A stretch of 64,000 bases of DNA from Kribbella kalugense. GTDB taxonomy: Bacteria > Actinomycetota > Actinomycetes > Propionibacteriales > Kribbellaceae. Shown piece by piece: positions 42,283-51,155 of the stretch. The notes under the pieces are model-generated. The model saw nothing but the letters and a program-made list of their open reading frames with translations, made no database searches and was not told the DNA's origin. The position numbers were made by a program, and so were the translations under genes. Within the stretch, counting starts at the first letter, position 1; every line of letters starts with the position of its first letter. The stretch is from contig NZ_SODF01000001.1 of NCBI RefSeq assembly GCF_004365875.1, positions 3,286,001 through 3,350,000 of the forward strand, read 5' to 3'.

Positions 42283-43260
42283 ATGACCGACGACGGTACT
42301 ATCGATAGCGGTAGAAAGATGGCGACGATCGAACACAACACGCCGGATCAGTACGCGCTGGACGAGGTGGAGAGCCAGCGGATCTTTAGCGAGCGCATCG
42401 TCCCCGACCAACTCAACGGCACCAAGCAAGATCGGCCCGTTGCAGTATTCATCGGTGGCCAACCTGGTGACGGCAAGGCGTCGATCACCGCACTGACGCG
42501 TGGCCTTCTGGATCGCCGGGGTCGAGCGGTAACTCTCGCGTCGTCCGCGTACGAGCCATACCATCCCGACTTCCATGCACTGATCGCTAGCAACTCCCTC
42601 GACGCCGCCGAGGGTGTCACCTTCGACGGCCGACGATGGTTGGTGCATGCCGAATCGCTGGTGATCGCCGAACGGTACGACGCCGTGATAGAGACCGATC
42701 TGTACGACCCCGCGGAACTCGCTGCATCAGCTCGCCGGTTCAAGTCCGCTGGCTATCGGGTCGAGGTCGCGCTCATCGCGGTGCACGCCTCGCTCAGCCG
42801 CATCGGTGGACTCAAGCGACATATGCTGGCGCTGCAAGCGTTTGGACTCGCGCAAATGGCCACAGCGAGCTCACATGACAGGTGCTACGAGGGTGTGTTG
42901 AAGGCTGCTGCCTTGGTCGACGAGACCGAATTCGCTGATGTGGTGGCCGTGCTCCGACCGAACGGCCACCGCGTCCACAGCAATCAACGAATGGATGATG
43001 GCCGCTGGCAACAATCCCCCGGTACGTCTGATGCCATCAGGCGAGAGCGTGAGCGTCCGTGGACTGCGCTGGAATCGAAACAGTTCCTCGCCGATGTTTG
43101 GGCCTACGAGCACTACGGAATTGCTGCGCCCGACCAGTCGATCCGAGACGCGGTGGTCCGTGAGACCAGGCAGGTCATCGACCTGGCGCGGCCGCGGCTT
43201 CACCCCACAGCGGCTACCGCGCATATCGCGACAACTGGCACCGCGGACCAAGGCAGCTAG
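42283..43260 (+). CDS. Zeta-toxin-family kinase paralogue 1 (altered active site)
   Basis: A 325-aa protein (ATG at 42283; 42319 is an alternative start) of the zeta toxin family, which phosphorylates UDP-sugars in its characterised members. FIGGQPGDGKASITAL is the P-loop, but the Thr/Ser normally following GK is Ala. In AYEPYHPDFH the family Asp six residues before HP is replaced by Ser (SSAYEPYHP). Those changes suggest lost or changed catalysis. No epsilon-like antitoxin precedes it; it ends the M28 operon. A paralogue at 52606-53595 shares the P-loop change but keeps the Asp. Confidence 0.8.
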   Translation: MTDDGTIDSGRKMATIEHNTPDQYALDEVESQRIFSERIVPDQLNGTKQDRPVAVFIGGQPGDGKASITALTRGLLDRRGRAVTLASSAYEPYHPDFHALIASNSLDAAEGVTFDGRRWLVHAESLVIAERYDAVIETDLYDPAELAASARRFKSAGYRVEVALIAVHASLSRIGGLKRHMLALQAFGLAQMATASSHDRCYEGVLKAAALVDETEFADVVAVLRPNGHRVHSNQRMDDGRWQQSPGTSDAIRRERERPWTALESKQFLADVWAYEHYGIAAPDQSIRDAVVRETRQVIDLARPRLHPTAATAHIATTGTADQGS

Positions 43261-43375
43261 TGGCCTTGACCTTCGCGCCACGCGCTGCGATGAGTGGAAC
43301 CGCCGGTCTTTCACCATCTTTCGCCGGTGTCCCGTCGCCGATGGGCGATGCGGGCGACGGACGTGATTACCAAGT

Positions 43376-44200
43376 CTATCGTCGCCCGCGGGCCTTCCAC
43401 TGGCTTGGTGCCATTCCGAGGTACCGGCGGAACCCTGCCCGGAAATGAGAGGACGAGTGGATCCCGACTTGAGCTGCAGCGGTCTGCAGATCGACGCCGG
43501 AATCGATCAGCTCTGCGGCGCGGCGCATCCGTGCGGACAACAAGTAGTCCCTCGGCGAGACTCCGAACTGCTGGCGGAAGAGCCGGGCGAAGTGCCCCGG
43601 ACTGAGGTTTACCCGGGTCGCGAGCGCGACCACGTCGATCGCCTCGCCGAGGTGTTCTTCGAGGTAGTCTCGCGACTCCCGAAGCCGCGCCGCGTGCACG
43701 CCCTTCATCTCATGCTCGACGCGGAGTGCTTCGACTGCGAGGATCGAAACATAGTTGTCAATGGCAAGCTCTCGCGCGAGCCGGTCATGTGCGAGCTCGT
43801 CCAGCAGCATCCGGCGGGCCGCGTCGATGCGATTATTCATCCCACAATGGGACAGATCGAACAGTCCGCCGTCACCCCGGTGGGTCGTCGTCAGCGCGTC
43901 GACGAAGGCCGGCTTCAGGCTGATCATGACCTGAGCATCGCGGGGCTCGGACTCGTCGTGCCGGATCCGGAGCTCCTGCTTCGCGTCGAGTGCTACGAGA
44001 CAGTCCGCCGTCACGCCACCGCTCGAGGCGGACGTCCGAAGGTGCCAGCCACCCCGAGTGGTCAGGACGAGTTCGGGGCCGTCGGTCAGTTCCTCATTCG
44101 GGTCGCGATGCCTGCGCCCCGGATGGTGCTGGAAAGCGCTGATGTCACACGCCGGCGTATGAGCCAGAGATGCGATCAGACCGATCTGCGTCGATTTCAC
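43376..44200 (-). CDS. AraC-family regulator
   Basis: A 274-aa regulator. The last 100 residues contain two HTH motifs (VVALATRVNLSPGHFARLFRQQFGVSPRDYLLSARM and TAAAQVGIHSSSHFRAGFRRYLG); I quote them from overlapping blocks. The N-terminal half is a beta-rich ligand part ending in the helical block IDNYVSILAVEALRVEHEM. The GTG at 44200 has a weak ribosome site. It is divergent from the MFS exporter gene with only 29 bases between the starts, so the two promoters must overlap and the regulator probably controls the pump. Confidence 0.88.
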   Translation of the reverse strand: MKSTQIGLIASLAHTPACDISAFQHHPGRRHRDPNEELTDGPELVLTTRGGWHLRTSASSGGVTADCLVALDAKQELRIRHDESEPRDAQVMISLKPAFVDALTTTHRGDGGLFDLSHCGMNNRIDAARRMLLDELAHDRLARELAIDNYVSILAVEALRVEHEMKGVHAARLRESRDYLEEHLGEAIDVVALATRVNLSPGHFARLFRQQFGVSPRDYLLSARMRRAAELIDSGVDLQTAAAQVGIHSSSHFRAGFRRYLGMAPSQWKARGRR

Positions 44201-44229
44201 CTTTCGAGTTTAGCTTTTGGAGACTACTG

Positions 44230-45450
44230 ATGGCGGGTTATCTGACCACGCTGAAGCTGCGCGACTACCGCTTGCTGTGGATCGGGTCCACCGTGTCAAC
44301 GTTCGGCGACGCGATGACGCTGGTCGCCCTCACCTGGCTCGTTCTTAGTCAGTCAGGGCCAACCGGTGTGGGCTGGCTGGTCTTTGCATTCGGGGCTCCG
44401 GTGGTGATCGGCGGCCTGCTGACCGGCCGGATCCTGGCGAGGTTCGGTGTCGTTCGAACGCTCTTCACCGACAGCCTGATCCGGGCTGTCATCGTGTCGT
44501 CGGTGCCTGTCGCCGAACTGATTGGTCATGCACCGCGTTGGCTCCCGTTTGTCGTTGCGGTGTCGTACGGGCTGGCCAAGATGATCCCGCTGGCCGGAGT
44601 CCCCACCTTGATCCCGGACTTGGTCGACAGCGAGAGCCTCAACGCGGCGAACGCCCTCGAGACAATCTCGTACGGCGCGGGCTCGGTCGCTGGCCCGGCA
44701 CTAGCCGGCGCGATGCTGGCGTTTCTATCTCCAGGCAGCGTGCTTGCCGTCGACGCCGCAAGCTTCGTCGTCTTCGCTATCTGCCTCAAGCTGATGCAGC
44801 GGCAAGTAGAAGTAGTCAGCGGGACGTCGGACGGCATCGGTGTGATGACGGCACTGCGATTCATTGTTCGTTGCGCTCCGATACGATCCACGACGCTGAT
44901 GTTTGCCGGATGCAACATTGGTCTGGGCACGCTGGCCGTCGTACTCCCTGTTTATGCCGTCAACACGCTCAAGGTCGGCGCCGCAGGCTTCGGAACGATG
45001 ACCGCTGCGCTTGCCGCGGGCGAGCTCCTCGGCGCCGCCGCAGCAGGAGTTTGGCCGGTACGACGCAACCTGGGCCGAGCCATCGCCGGCACGCAGCTCG
45101 CCACCGGTCTCGCTGCCTGCGGACTGCTTCTACACCCGCAGTTGATCGCCACGTGCATAGTCCTGGCTCTGGTCGGGGCTTTCAGCGCACCGATGACGAT
45201 CTGGGCCCAAACCATCCGGATGGCCTTGGTTCCCAGTGATCTGCGCGGTCACGTGTTCGCATTGCTAAGGACAACTATGCAAGCGGGCGCACCGGCCGGC
45301 GGTGTGGTCGGTGGCGCTGCCATCAGTGGTGGCATTGGGTTAGCGACGGCCCTATCCGCTGCTTGGCTGGGGCTCCCCGGGGCCGTGGGCCTCGTCGCGC
45401 CATCTCTGTCGGACACTGCAACAGCACCTCCAGCAGCCCGCGTCACCTGA
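44230..45450 (+). CDS. MFS exporter (EntS-like)
   Basis: A 406-aa transporter with 12 hydrophobic helices. It opens LKLRDYRLLWIGSTVSTFGDAM, typical of the MFS-3/EntS group that exports siderophores or macrolides, and has GRILARFGVVRTLFTDSLIRA as motif A. The ATG at 44230 follows GGAG. It is divergent from the AraC regulator. Its substrate is unknown. Confidence 0.9.
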   Translation: MAGYLTTLKLRDYRLLWIGSTVSTFGDAMTLVALTWLVLSQSGPTGVGWLVFAFGAPVVIGGLLTGRILARFGVVRTLFTDSLIRAVIVSSVPVAELIGHAPRWLPFVVAVSYGLAKMIPLAGVPTLIPDLVDSESLNAANALETISYGAGSVAGPALAGAMLAFLSPGSVLAVDAASFVVFAICLKLMQRQVEVVSGTSDGIGVMTALRFIVRCAPIRSTTLMFAGCNIGLGTLAVVLPVYAVNTLKVGAAGFGTMTAALAAGELLGAAAAGVWPVRRNLGRAIAGTQLATGLAACGLLLHPQLIATCIVLALVGAFSAPMTIWAQTIRMALVPSDLRGHVFALLRTTMQAGAPAGGVVGGAAISGGIGLATALSAAWLGLPGAVGLVAPSLSDTATAPPAARVT

Positions 45451-45624
45451 GCGAGGAACCCCGGATCCTGGAGGTCGGCGTGCCAAAGTCCACGCACGTC
45501 GATCGGTCTGGGCGCCAGACCTCCGTTGGCTGGATCATGTGGAGAGGCCGAAACGGACACCATGCAGGGCGGGCGCGCTGAGACCACGCCCATACGGCTA
45601 TCGAGTCGAGGAGGCGCAAATGCT

Positions 45625-46174
45625 GTGGCAGGGTTGGCGGTTGTCATCGGCGATCTTCAGGTAGGTGTCACGCACAAGTACCCGATCGCGGCTGAGCTTG
45701 TTCCGCGCGCGGCCGCTCTGGCGGCTGCGGCCCGAAAACGTGGGCATCTTGTCGTGTTCGTTCGCACACAGCTCCGTGCGAACGGCAGCGACGTGTCAGC
45801 GCAGAACGCTGGCGTTCATGCCATCTATGACATGAACGACGACTACCACCAGGGATCGACTGGTGTCGAGCTCGATCCTGGTCGGGGACGGGCGCCCGGC
45901 GACGTCGTCGTCACCAAACGCCGGGCCAGTGCGTTCGCTGGGACCGACCTCGACGTGGTGCTGCGCTGCAACGGTGTCGGCATGCTTGTCGTCGCGGGAA
46001 GTCGCGACGAGCGCGATGGTGGCCGCAACGGTCTATGATGCCGCAGACCGTGACTTCCGGGTCCGCGTCGCGAGCCAGGTGTGCGCCGACCCGATCAGCG
46101 CGCTACACGACTTCCTCATCGGCACGCTGTTCCCATCCCGTGGCGTCGAGATCGTGACCGATCTAACGCCGTGA
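45625..46174 (+). pseudogene. Isochorismatase-family hydrolase broken by one base
   Basis: The GTG at 45625, eight bases after GAGGAGG, starts a cysteine-hydrolase (isochorismatase) fold: LAVVIGDLQVGVTHKYPIA, then AAALAAAARKRGHLVVFVRTQL, RASAFAGTDLDVVLRCNGVGMLVVAG. At 46001 an extra G throws the frame. If it is removed the text continues GIATSAMVAATVYDAADRDFRV and on to the normal end ASQVCADPISALHDFLI-VFP-like. The nucleophile position reads Ser, as in some family members. It is either a recent pseudogene or a sequencing error. Confidence 0.75.
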
Positions 46175-46281
46175 TGGCAGGCGCCTGCATTTCGCCGATT
46201 TCGTGAGCTCTGCCCCGAGGCGCTGGTAGAATCTTACGTTGACGGCTTAGTCACTTGCACTGCGAGAAGCAGGGAGTTGCT

Positions 46282-47127
46282 ATGCCTGAAAGCGAATTCG
46301 ATCGCCTCCCGAGGGTCGCGCTCGACGACAGCATTGGGCCTCGGACATCGCAGCGCGATCTGGATCCACGCCCGGAGATCGCGTCGGAGGAGCGGCAAGC
46401 AGCGGCAGCGTTGGAACTGGCTCGGGCGTGCTTGATAGCCCGGGAACGGCTCATGTCCGCGTTGGGTTTTGTGGCCACGGCGCGTCGCCATCTACCCGGT
46501 GCCGACGAACGCGACGGCCTCCTGGACCTCGTGGATGCCCACGGCCGCGACGCCACATCCTGGACCGAGCGGGAAATCGAAGATGTTGACGGCACTTGGA
46601 AGTTCGCGCTGGAGGATGCAAAGGACGGACTCCGTAACGCCTTCACATACCTTGCCGACGCCCAGTACACGCTCCAAAAGGCGTTGAGGGCGCAGGGCCT
46701 GGACAGCGATCTTGGCTGGCTGGAGATAACCACGGTGGATGACAGCATCAACGACATAAGGCTGTGGCTGGAAACAGTCCACGAAAACGTTGCCGCCAGC
46801 GAGTCTGACGCGACCGGACACATCCGGGTCAACGGTGGAGCCACCTCCGTCGCTGGCGTAAGCACGGCTTCGCTCCGACTCGTGAATGCGCGGCAGGTTC
46901 TGGATCCGGACCGCTCTACGGGGATTCGACGGCTGCAGAAGACTGCGTCTCACCTCGGCCGGCTGTCTGATCAACTGTCTCAACACGGCGAGCGAAACGC
47001 ACGGCCGGCACACGACGAAGCCTCGGTCAGCTACCGCCAAACATCCAAGCACCCAGCAAAACCTGCGCGCCCGCGCACGACCGGGCAGTCCACCCGCGCG
47101 CGTCGGGGCCATTCGACAGGGTTGTAG
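46282..47127 (+). CDS. Hypothetical helical protein
   Basis: A 281-aa protein that I do not recognise. It begins MPESEFDRLPR with a good ribosome site (AGGGAG). The middle (about residues 40-170) is predicted helical with heptad-like Leu/Ala (AAALELARACLIARERL, DAKDGLRNAFTYLADAQYTL); the tail after residue 240 is Pro/Arg/Ser-rich and probably disordered. No signal peptide or membrane segment. No operon partner. Confidence 0.65.
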   Translation: MPESEFDRLPRVALDDSIGPRTSQRDLDPRPEIASEERQAAAALELARACLIARERLMSALGFVATARRHLPGADERDGLLDLVDAHGRDATSWTEREIEDVDGTWKFALEDAKDGLRNAFTYLADAQYTLQKALRAQGLDSDLGWLEITTVDDSINDIRLWLETVHENVAASESDATGHIRVNGGATSVAGVSTASLRLVNARQVLDPDRSTGIRRLQKTASHLGRLSDQLSQHGERNARPAHDEASVSYRQTSKHPAKPARPRTTGQSTRARRGHSTGL

Positions 47128-47460
47128 GCCGGTGCCCTGCGTAGTGGTCCTTTGCCAGCTGCGCAGTTCGATTAGCTTGAACGCACCTGTTTGTGGATTC
47201 GAACGAACGCCTGGCAAGCACCACGAAGTCTTCGCGACCCTCCCCCTGCGAACCTCATCGATATGACCAAACCGCTGCGCATGTCGCGAATCTCGAGGCG
47301 AAGGAGCGGGGAGGTTGGGATCGACCGAGCCATCTTCTCCACTCGAGGCGAAGCCAGCTACGACTGAGCGATATCGCGACGACCGGGCACGCCGATCGGT
47401 TTCTGCGGCGCTGGAGGGCTTGCGCTATTGGAGTACCAGCCGGATCCCTCAGACCGGGAT

Positions 47461-47510
47461 TTCCGCAATGTTCGAAGTTCGTTGGCGCCACTCCAGCGGT
47501 GGGATCTACT
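47461..47510 (+). repeat. Dispersed repeat, copy A
   Basis: The first 25 bases (TTCCGCAATGTTCGAAGTTC and the following GTTGG) are identical to the reverse complement of 50116-50140. Similarity continues to 47510 with about four in five bases shared. A weaker match is also seen on the minus strand at about 37519-37545. Confidence 0.7.
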
Positions 47511-47596
47511 CAATGAGCAACGATGACGGGTCGGCAAGAGACGGAAAGATGCGGTCGTGTCGCCAGCACGCGTGCCCTGAGCGAGAGGGCCGCTGA
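47468..47596 (+). CDS. Small ORF starting MFEVRW (copy A)
   Basis: A 42-codon ORF that begins MFEVRWRHSSGGI. The start region is nearly identical at DNA level to the minus-strand ORF ending at 50133, with differences mostly arranged by codon, which suggests it is or was translated. No Shine-Dalgarno site is present; the shared TTCCGCAATG includes the start codon. Function unknown. Confidence 0.4.
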   Translation: MFEVRWRHSSGGIYSMSNDDGSARDGKMRSCRQHACPEREGR

Positions 47597-47706
47597 CTGG
47601 CTGCACCTCTGCAAGTCTGCACCACTTCTCGATTCCCCATTTGAGTCCAGCGGCCGGCGAGTCTGAACCGCTAGCAGACCGTGCATTCGATTCCGTTAGG
47701 AGACCT

Positions 47707-48642
47707 GTGACCAGCCGAACATTGACGGCCGAAACAGCCGGACCTGTTGTTGTCGACGCGTCGCTGTTGCGGCACGCAGGACGGGTGGTCATGCGTGCCG
47801 ACTCCGACTGCGAACGGGCGACCGTGACGATCCAGACCGCAGACGAGAACGGTCCAGCCGCGGATGCCGTTCGGAGCGCCCAACTGCGGTCGACCCCGGA
47901 AGGTTTGGAAACCTCTGTTCGCGGAGACGGATCGACGTCGGGAGGTGCAATCTCCGGCGGCGGTTTCACCATCTCGGGCGGCACCTTTGGCAATATCAGG
48001 ACCGGTCGCGGCATAACGGTGAACGGCATGCACATCAGCGGTGGTAACGACATCGTCGTGAATGGCGTCCACATCACTGGTGCAGGCGGCACCGTCAACG
48101 TATCGCAGGGGGTGTCACCGATCGAGATCGTCGCCGTCGTGCCGAAGGGCAGTTCGCTGCAGACCCGATCTGACAGCGCGGACATCGAAGCGACCGGACA
48201 GCTCGCCAGGGTCGATGCCAATTCCGTCAGTGGAGATGTGGATATCGACCGGGCAGACGACATCAAGGCTAGGACCACCAGCGGTGATATCCGGATGGGG
48301 CGCACCGACCAGGTCTCCGCCCACTCCGTATCCGGGGACATCAGCATCGACGACTTCGGCGGCTCGGCCAGAACCGAGACCGTGTCCGGCGATGTGCGGG
48401 TGCACGCGACCGAGGGCGGCAATCTGAGTGCAGGCTCGGTGTCCGGCAACATCACCGTCACCGCCAGCGACGCCAATGTCGCTCAGCAACTGAATGTGCA
48501 GACGTCGACCGTGTCGGGGCGCGTTCGCACCCCGCAGCCGGCGATGAGTGCCGAGTCCCGCCGCCGCGACGACTCCGGCGGCGCACGCAACTACAAGACT
48601 GGGCGGACCGGTCCAGGCCAGGCCGCTGACAGAACGCTCTAA
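47707..48642 (+). CDS. DUF4097-type beta-helical repeat protein
   Basis: A 311-aa protein. The C-terminal half has repeats of the DUF4097 kind, strands ending in SVSGDV or TTSGDI (VDANSVSGDVDI, ARTTSGDIRM, AHSVSGDISI, TETVSGDVRV, SAGSVSGNITV), building a right-handed beta-solenoid. An unusual Gly-rich insert precedes them (about residues 80-145: ISGGGFTISGGTFG, VNGMHISGGND, VNGVHITGAGG). The GTG at 47707 follows AGGAG. There is no signal peptide, so it is probably cytoplasmic or membrane-associated through a partner. Function unknown; relatives are described as adhesin-like or envelope-associated. Confidence 0.75.
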   Translation: MTSRTLTAETAGPVVVDASLLRHAGRVVMRADSDCERATVTIQTADENGPAADAVRSAQLRSTPEGLETSVRGDGSTSGGAISGGGFTISGGTFGNIRTGRGITVNGMHISGGNDIVVNGVHITGAGGTVNVSQGVSPIEIVAVVPKGSSLQTRSDSADIEATGQLARVDANSVSGDVDIDRADDIKARTTSGDIRMGRTDQVSAHSVSGDISIDDFGGSARTETVSGDVRVHATEGGNLSAGSVSGNITVTASDANVAQQLNVQTSTVSGRVRTPQPAMSAESRRRDDSGGARNYKTGRTGPGQAADRTL

Positions 48643-49908
48643 CGACAGTTGTCCGGGACTCCCCGTGTGGCCGCCATGGAACTGACTGGCGATGCGGCAC
48701 GTCACTGTCTGCGTCTGAGAAAGGCGCCGCTCCACCGCGCACTCAAGCTATCCCTAGCATTGAAGACACTGTCCGCGACGCGACCCCCTAGGTCGCAAAT
48801 CAGGATTCGTTCCCGAGCTTAGGAAGCCCACGTTCCTGGCCGGACTGTCCGATCAGCTCCATGGCTGCTGCCGCACAACTCAGCGTCTGGTCAACATTTC
48901 GCCGCATCACCCCACACTGGCCAGATCACGAAGCACACCTCGACCGCCCAGCACCATCGGCTGACAAGACGCAGCATGTCGTGGAGAGACGTAACCTTAC
49001 GGTCGGCCTGCCAAGAGGTAAGTGTGGCCTGGTTCCAGAGTGCTCAGATGGCCGCGATCCGCCGAGGCACGCCCATCCGCCGGCTCTGACTCTTCCCGAC
49101 CATCGCTCGAGCTCCTTGCATATGTTCGAACGCTCGCTCGCACGCGTCAGGTCGCCAAGTCCGACTGGTACCTGCGTCTTAACCACGCCGACCCGGCAGC
49201 ACGTCGAGAGGGTGCCACGGCCGAACCAGACCATGTCGGCAGCCGACGCCAGCAGTAGGCGCCGTGTCTCGCGAACTGCTGCTCATATGCGCTGATGAAG
49301 GCGCCTGATCATCGCGCATTCCGCATAGATCTCCGACATTTGCCTCAAGATCGGTCTCTTTTGGCCGACGTGTTGGGGTGGCCACCGGTCGCCATATCGA
49401 TCGCTGGCCAGACACCCTGAGTTGTCTCGACCGGACTGGCTCGGAAATATGGGCTGACTGACGCCAAGCACGCGCGCCGATCGGATCCTGCGGCTCTAGC
49501 AGACACCACGGCCGCCGTGACGGCTTAGGACCGACGGCCGCAGCGTCTGCATTCTCGAATCCGGCCGCGCTGATGGCTAGTTGCCGGGCCGCATTCGAGA
49601 TACGTAGGGAGATGCCAATCGTGCCGCAAGCAACTACATCCTGCAACAGAAAGTCGAGATAGGGACCATCTTTGTATGAGATGAATTGACATAGACTAAC
49701 GGCAAGTTCTAGCACTTGGTCCCCGAACCGAGGAGACCCATTGGAAGAAGCTCCACAGCATCACCTCAGCCCAAGTTCGCCTCGACGCCATCTGCCGGGA
49801 AATTGTGCATTCCACAATCGGCGATCAGGTCGCCCGCCGGTCAGTAGCAGGCGCCGTAGAGATGAGATGACATGAGAGGCATGGTGTGGACTTGCAACGG
49901 GTCACCAC
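48643..49908. other. Long stretch without a confident gene
   Basis: About 1.27 kb with lower-quality coding signal. Open frames exist (for example 48861-49295 plus and 49179-49715 minus), but they lack ribosome sites, domains and a steady third-position G/C pattern. It probably consists of decayed genes. I see no tRNA, array or strong hairpin. Confidence 0.5.
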
Positions 49909-50133
49909 CTAAGCGGAAATAGCGCCTCGCACCAAGCTCACCGCCGCGGATGGAGATGCCGGGCTAACAAAGTACGCTCTGCCCGCCATGACAGATCTGC
50001 CCTTAGCCATCAGTTCCGCATCAGGGAACAGTCCTTTCTCGTACGATTTCGAGGGCCTTCTGTGCGGCTCAAGTGTCCCGAGCCACGCCCAGTGAATCCC
50101 ACCTTTGGAGCAGGCCCAACGAACTTCGAACAT
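49909..50133 (-). CDS. Small ORF starting MFEVRW (copy B)
   Basis: A 74-codon ORF on the minus strand beginning MFEVRWACSKGGIHW. Its first 14 codons match the ORF at 47468 almost codon by codon. The remaining 60 residues share nothing with copy A. As there, the conserved DNA is TTCCGCAATG with no ribosome site. Function unknown; it may be a start module captured by different tails. Confidence 0.4.
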   Translation of the reverse strand: MFEVRWACSKGGIHWAWLGTLEPHRRPSKSYEKGLFPDAELMAKGRSVMAGRAYFVSPASPSAAVSLVRGAISA

Positions 50134-50140
50134 TGCGGAA
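50091..50140 (-). repeat. Dispersed repeat, copy B (inverted)
   Basis: Reverse-complement partner of 47461-47510; 25 bases are identical and the rest diverges by codon. The two copies are inverted and 2.6 kb apart, enclosing the DUF4097 gene. Confidence 0.7.
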
Positions 50141-50490
50141 GTGTCAGGCGCGCGGATCAGGGACGCATCCAGTCAAGAGATCGACGAGGCCATCGCCGCG
50201 CGCGACCGTCCGTTCCTCGTGCGCGGTGCCCACGGGGGAACGAAACCGACAAGCTTGCAACTGGTTGCGGCGATCTGCGAGATGCTCGGCAGACGGGCAA
50301 TCATCGGCACCAGGCAGCGGACCGGAAGCTCCTACCCCGCCCGCCTCCGACCCGCCATCCCATGTCGGCTCGACACCTATGGAGCTCCGGGACCACAGAA
50401 TCCGACAGCTTGTCTGACGTCATCGATCTCGCCAACGACTGGCTTCTGAATCGTGTGTCTGGCGTCCGTCGTGCACTTGGGCCCGACGTC
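50141..50490 (+). other. Possible broken ORF before the tetR gene
   Basis: A plus-strand frame reads EIDEAIAARDRPFLVRGAHG then LQLVAAICEMLGRRAIIG with coding-like codons. A different frame near 50400-50490 reads LSDVIDLANDWLLNRVSG. Together they suggest a small gene with a frameshift near 50370. I do not recognise the family. Confidence 0.25.
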
Positions 50491-50493
50491 TAA

Positions 50494-50507
50494 TGACCAC
50501 TTGCTCA
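50494..50507. promoter_or_regulatory. TetR operator upstream of the intact tetR gene
   Basis: TGACC-ACTT-GCTCA, an inverted repeat with one mismatch, inside the 22-base block shared with 38646-38667. It lies 20 bases from the start at 50528, so autoregulation is likely. Confidence 0.65.
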
Positions 50508-50527
50508 GTAGCAGCGGCGATAGGACC

Positions 50528-51142
50528 ATGGACGACGGTTGTATGATCTCGCACATGGGCCGTACGACGAGACCGGCCGCCGGCCCGCGCCGCGTGCGCG
50601 ACCCTACGGTCCATCAGGCTGAGATCCTCGCAGCTGCCAGAGACTGCTTCAGCGAGTTCGGGTACGCTCGAGCCACGATCCGCGAGATCGCACGCCGCGC
50701 CGGGGTGACCCATGGGTTGGTGATACGGCACTTCTCGACGAAGGAGGATCTCTTCGTCGCGTCGATGCCCGGCCTAAGAGATCTCGACGACATCGTCATA
50801 GGAGATCCCACGACGCTGCCCGAGCGGGTTGCGGCCGCCTTTGTGGAACGGATGGATGCGGCAGCGGCAGCCGATCCAATCGTCGCTCTCATCCGGAGCG
50901 CTGCAACGAACGAGAAAGTTGCCGTCGCGCTCTACCAGTCGATGCAGCATCGCAGCAGCGTGGCCTTCCGCCGAGTGGTGAAGGGGCGAGATGCAGACAA
51001 CCGGATCGACATGCTGAACGCAATCCTGATCGGCGTCACCTTCAACCGGTACGTCGTACGAGTTGGGCCAGTCGCGTCGATGCCTCCGAAGCGACTGGTC
51101 GCGCAACTCGCTCGGGAACTGCGACACATTCTCTTCGACTGA
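50528..51142 (+). CDS. TetR-family regulator
   Basis: A 204-aa regulator. The HTH is RDCFSEFGYARATIREIARRAGVTHGLVIRHFSTKEDLF (read as overlapping blocks FGYARATIREIARRAGV and THGLVIRHFSTKEDL). The C-terminal domain (AAADPIVALIRSAATNEKVAVAL) is of the type seen in several actinobacterial TetRs. I chose the ATG at 50528 after AGGACC; 50543 and 50555 are alternatives. It probably represses itself through the upstream operator. The gene converges with the FAD monooxygenase, and a decayed paralogue lies at 38722-39110. Confidence 0.9.
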   Translation: MDDGCMISHMGRTTRPAAGPRRVRDPTVHQAEILAAARDCFSEFGYARATIREIARRAGVTHGLVIRHFSTKEDLFVASMPGLRDLDDIVIGDPTTLPERVAAAFVERMDAAAAADPIVALIRSAATNEKVAVALYQSMQHRSSVAFRRVVKGRDADNRIDMLNAILIGVTFNRYVVRVGPVASMPPKRLVAQLARELRHILFD

Positions 51143-51155
51143 TCTTCGCGTGCAG

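Noticed and set aside
47461-47485. The GTTCGAA-containing repeat as part of a tRNA T-arm
   Set aside because: No acceptor or anticodon stems can be formed around either copy, and the conservation follows codons.
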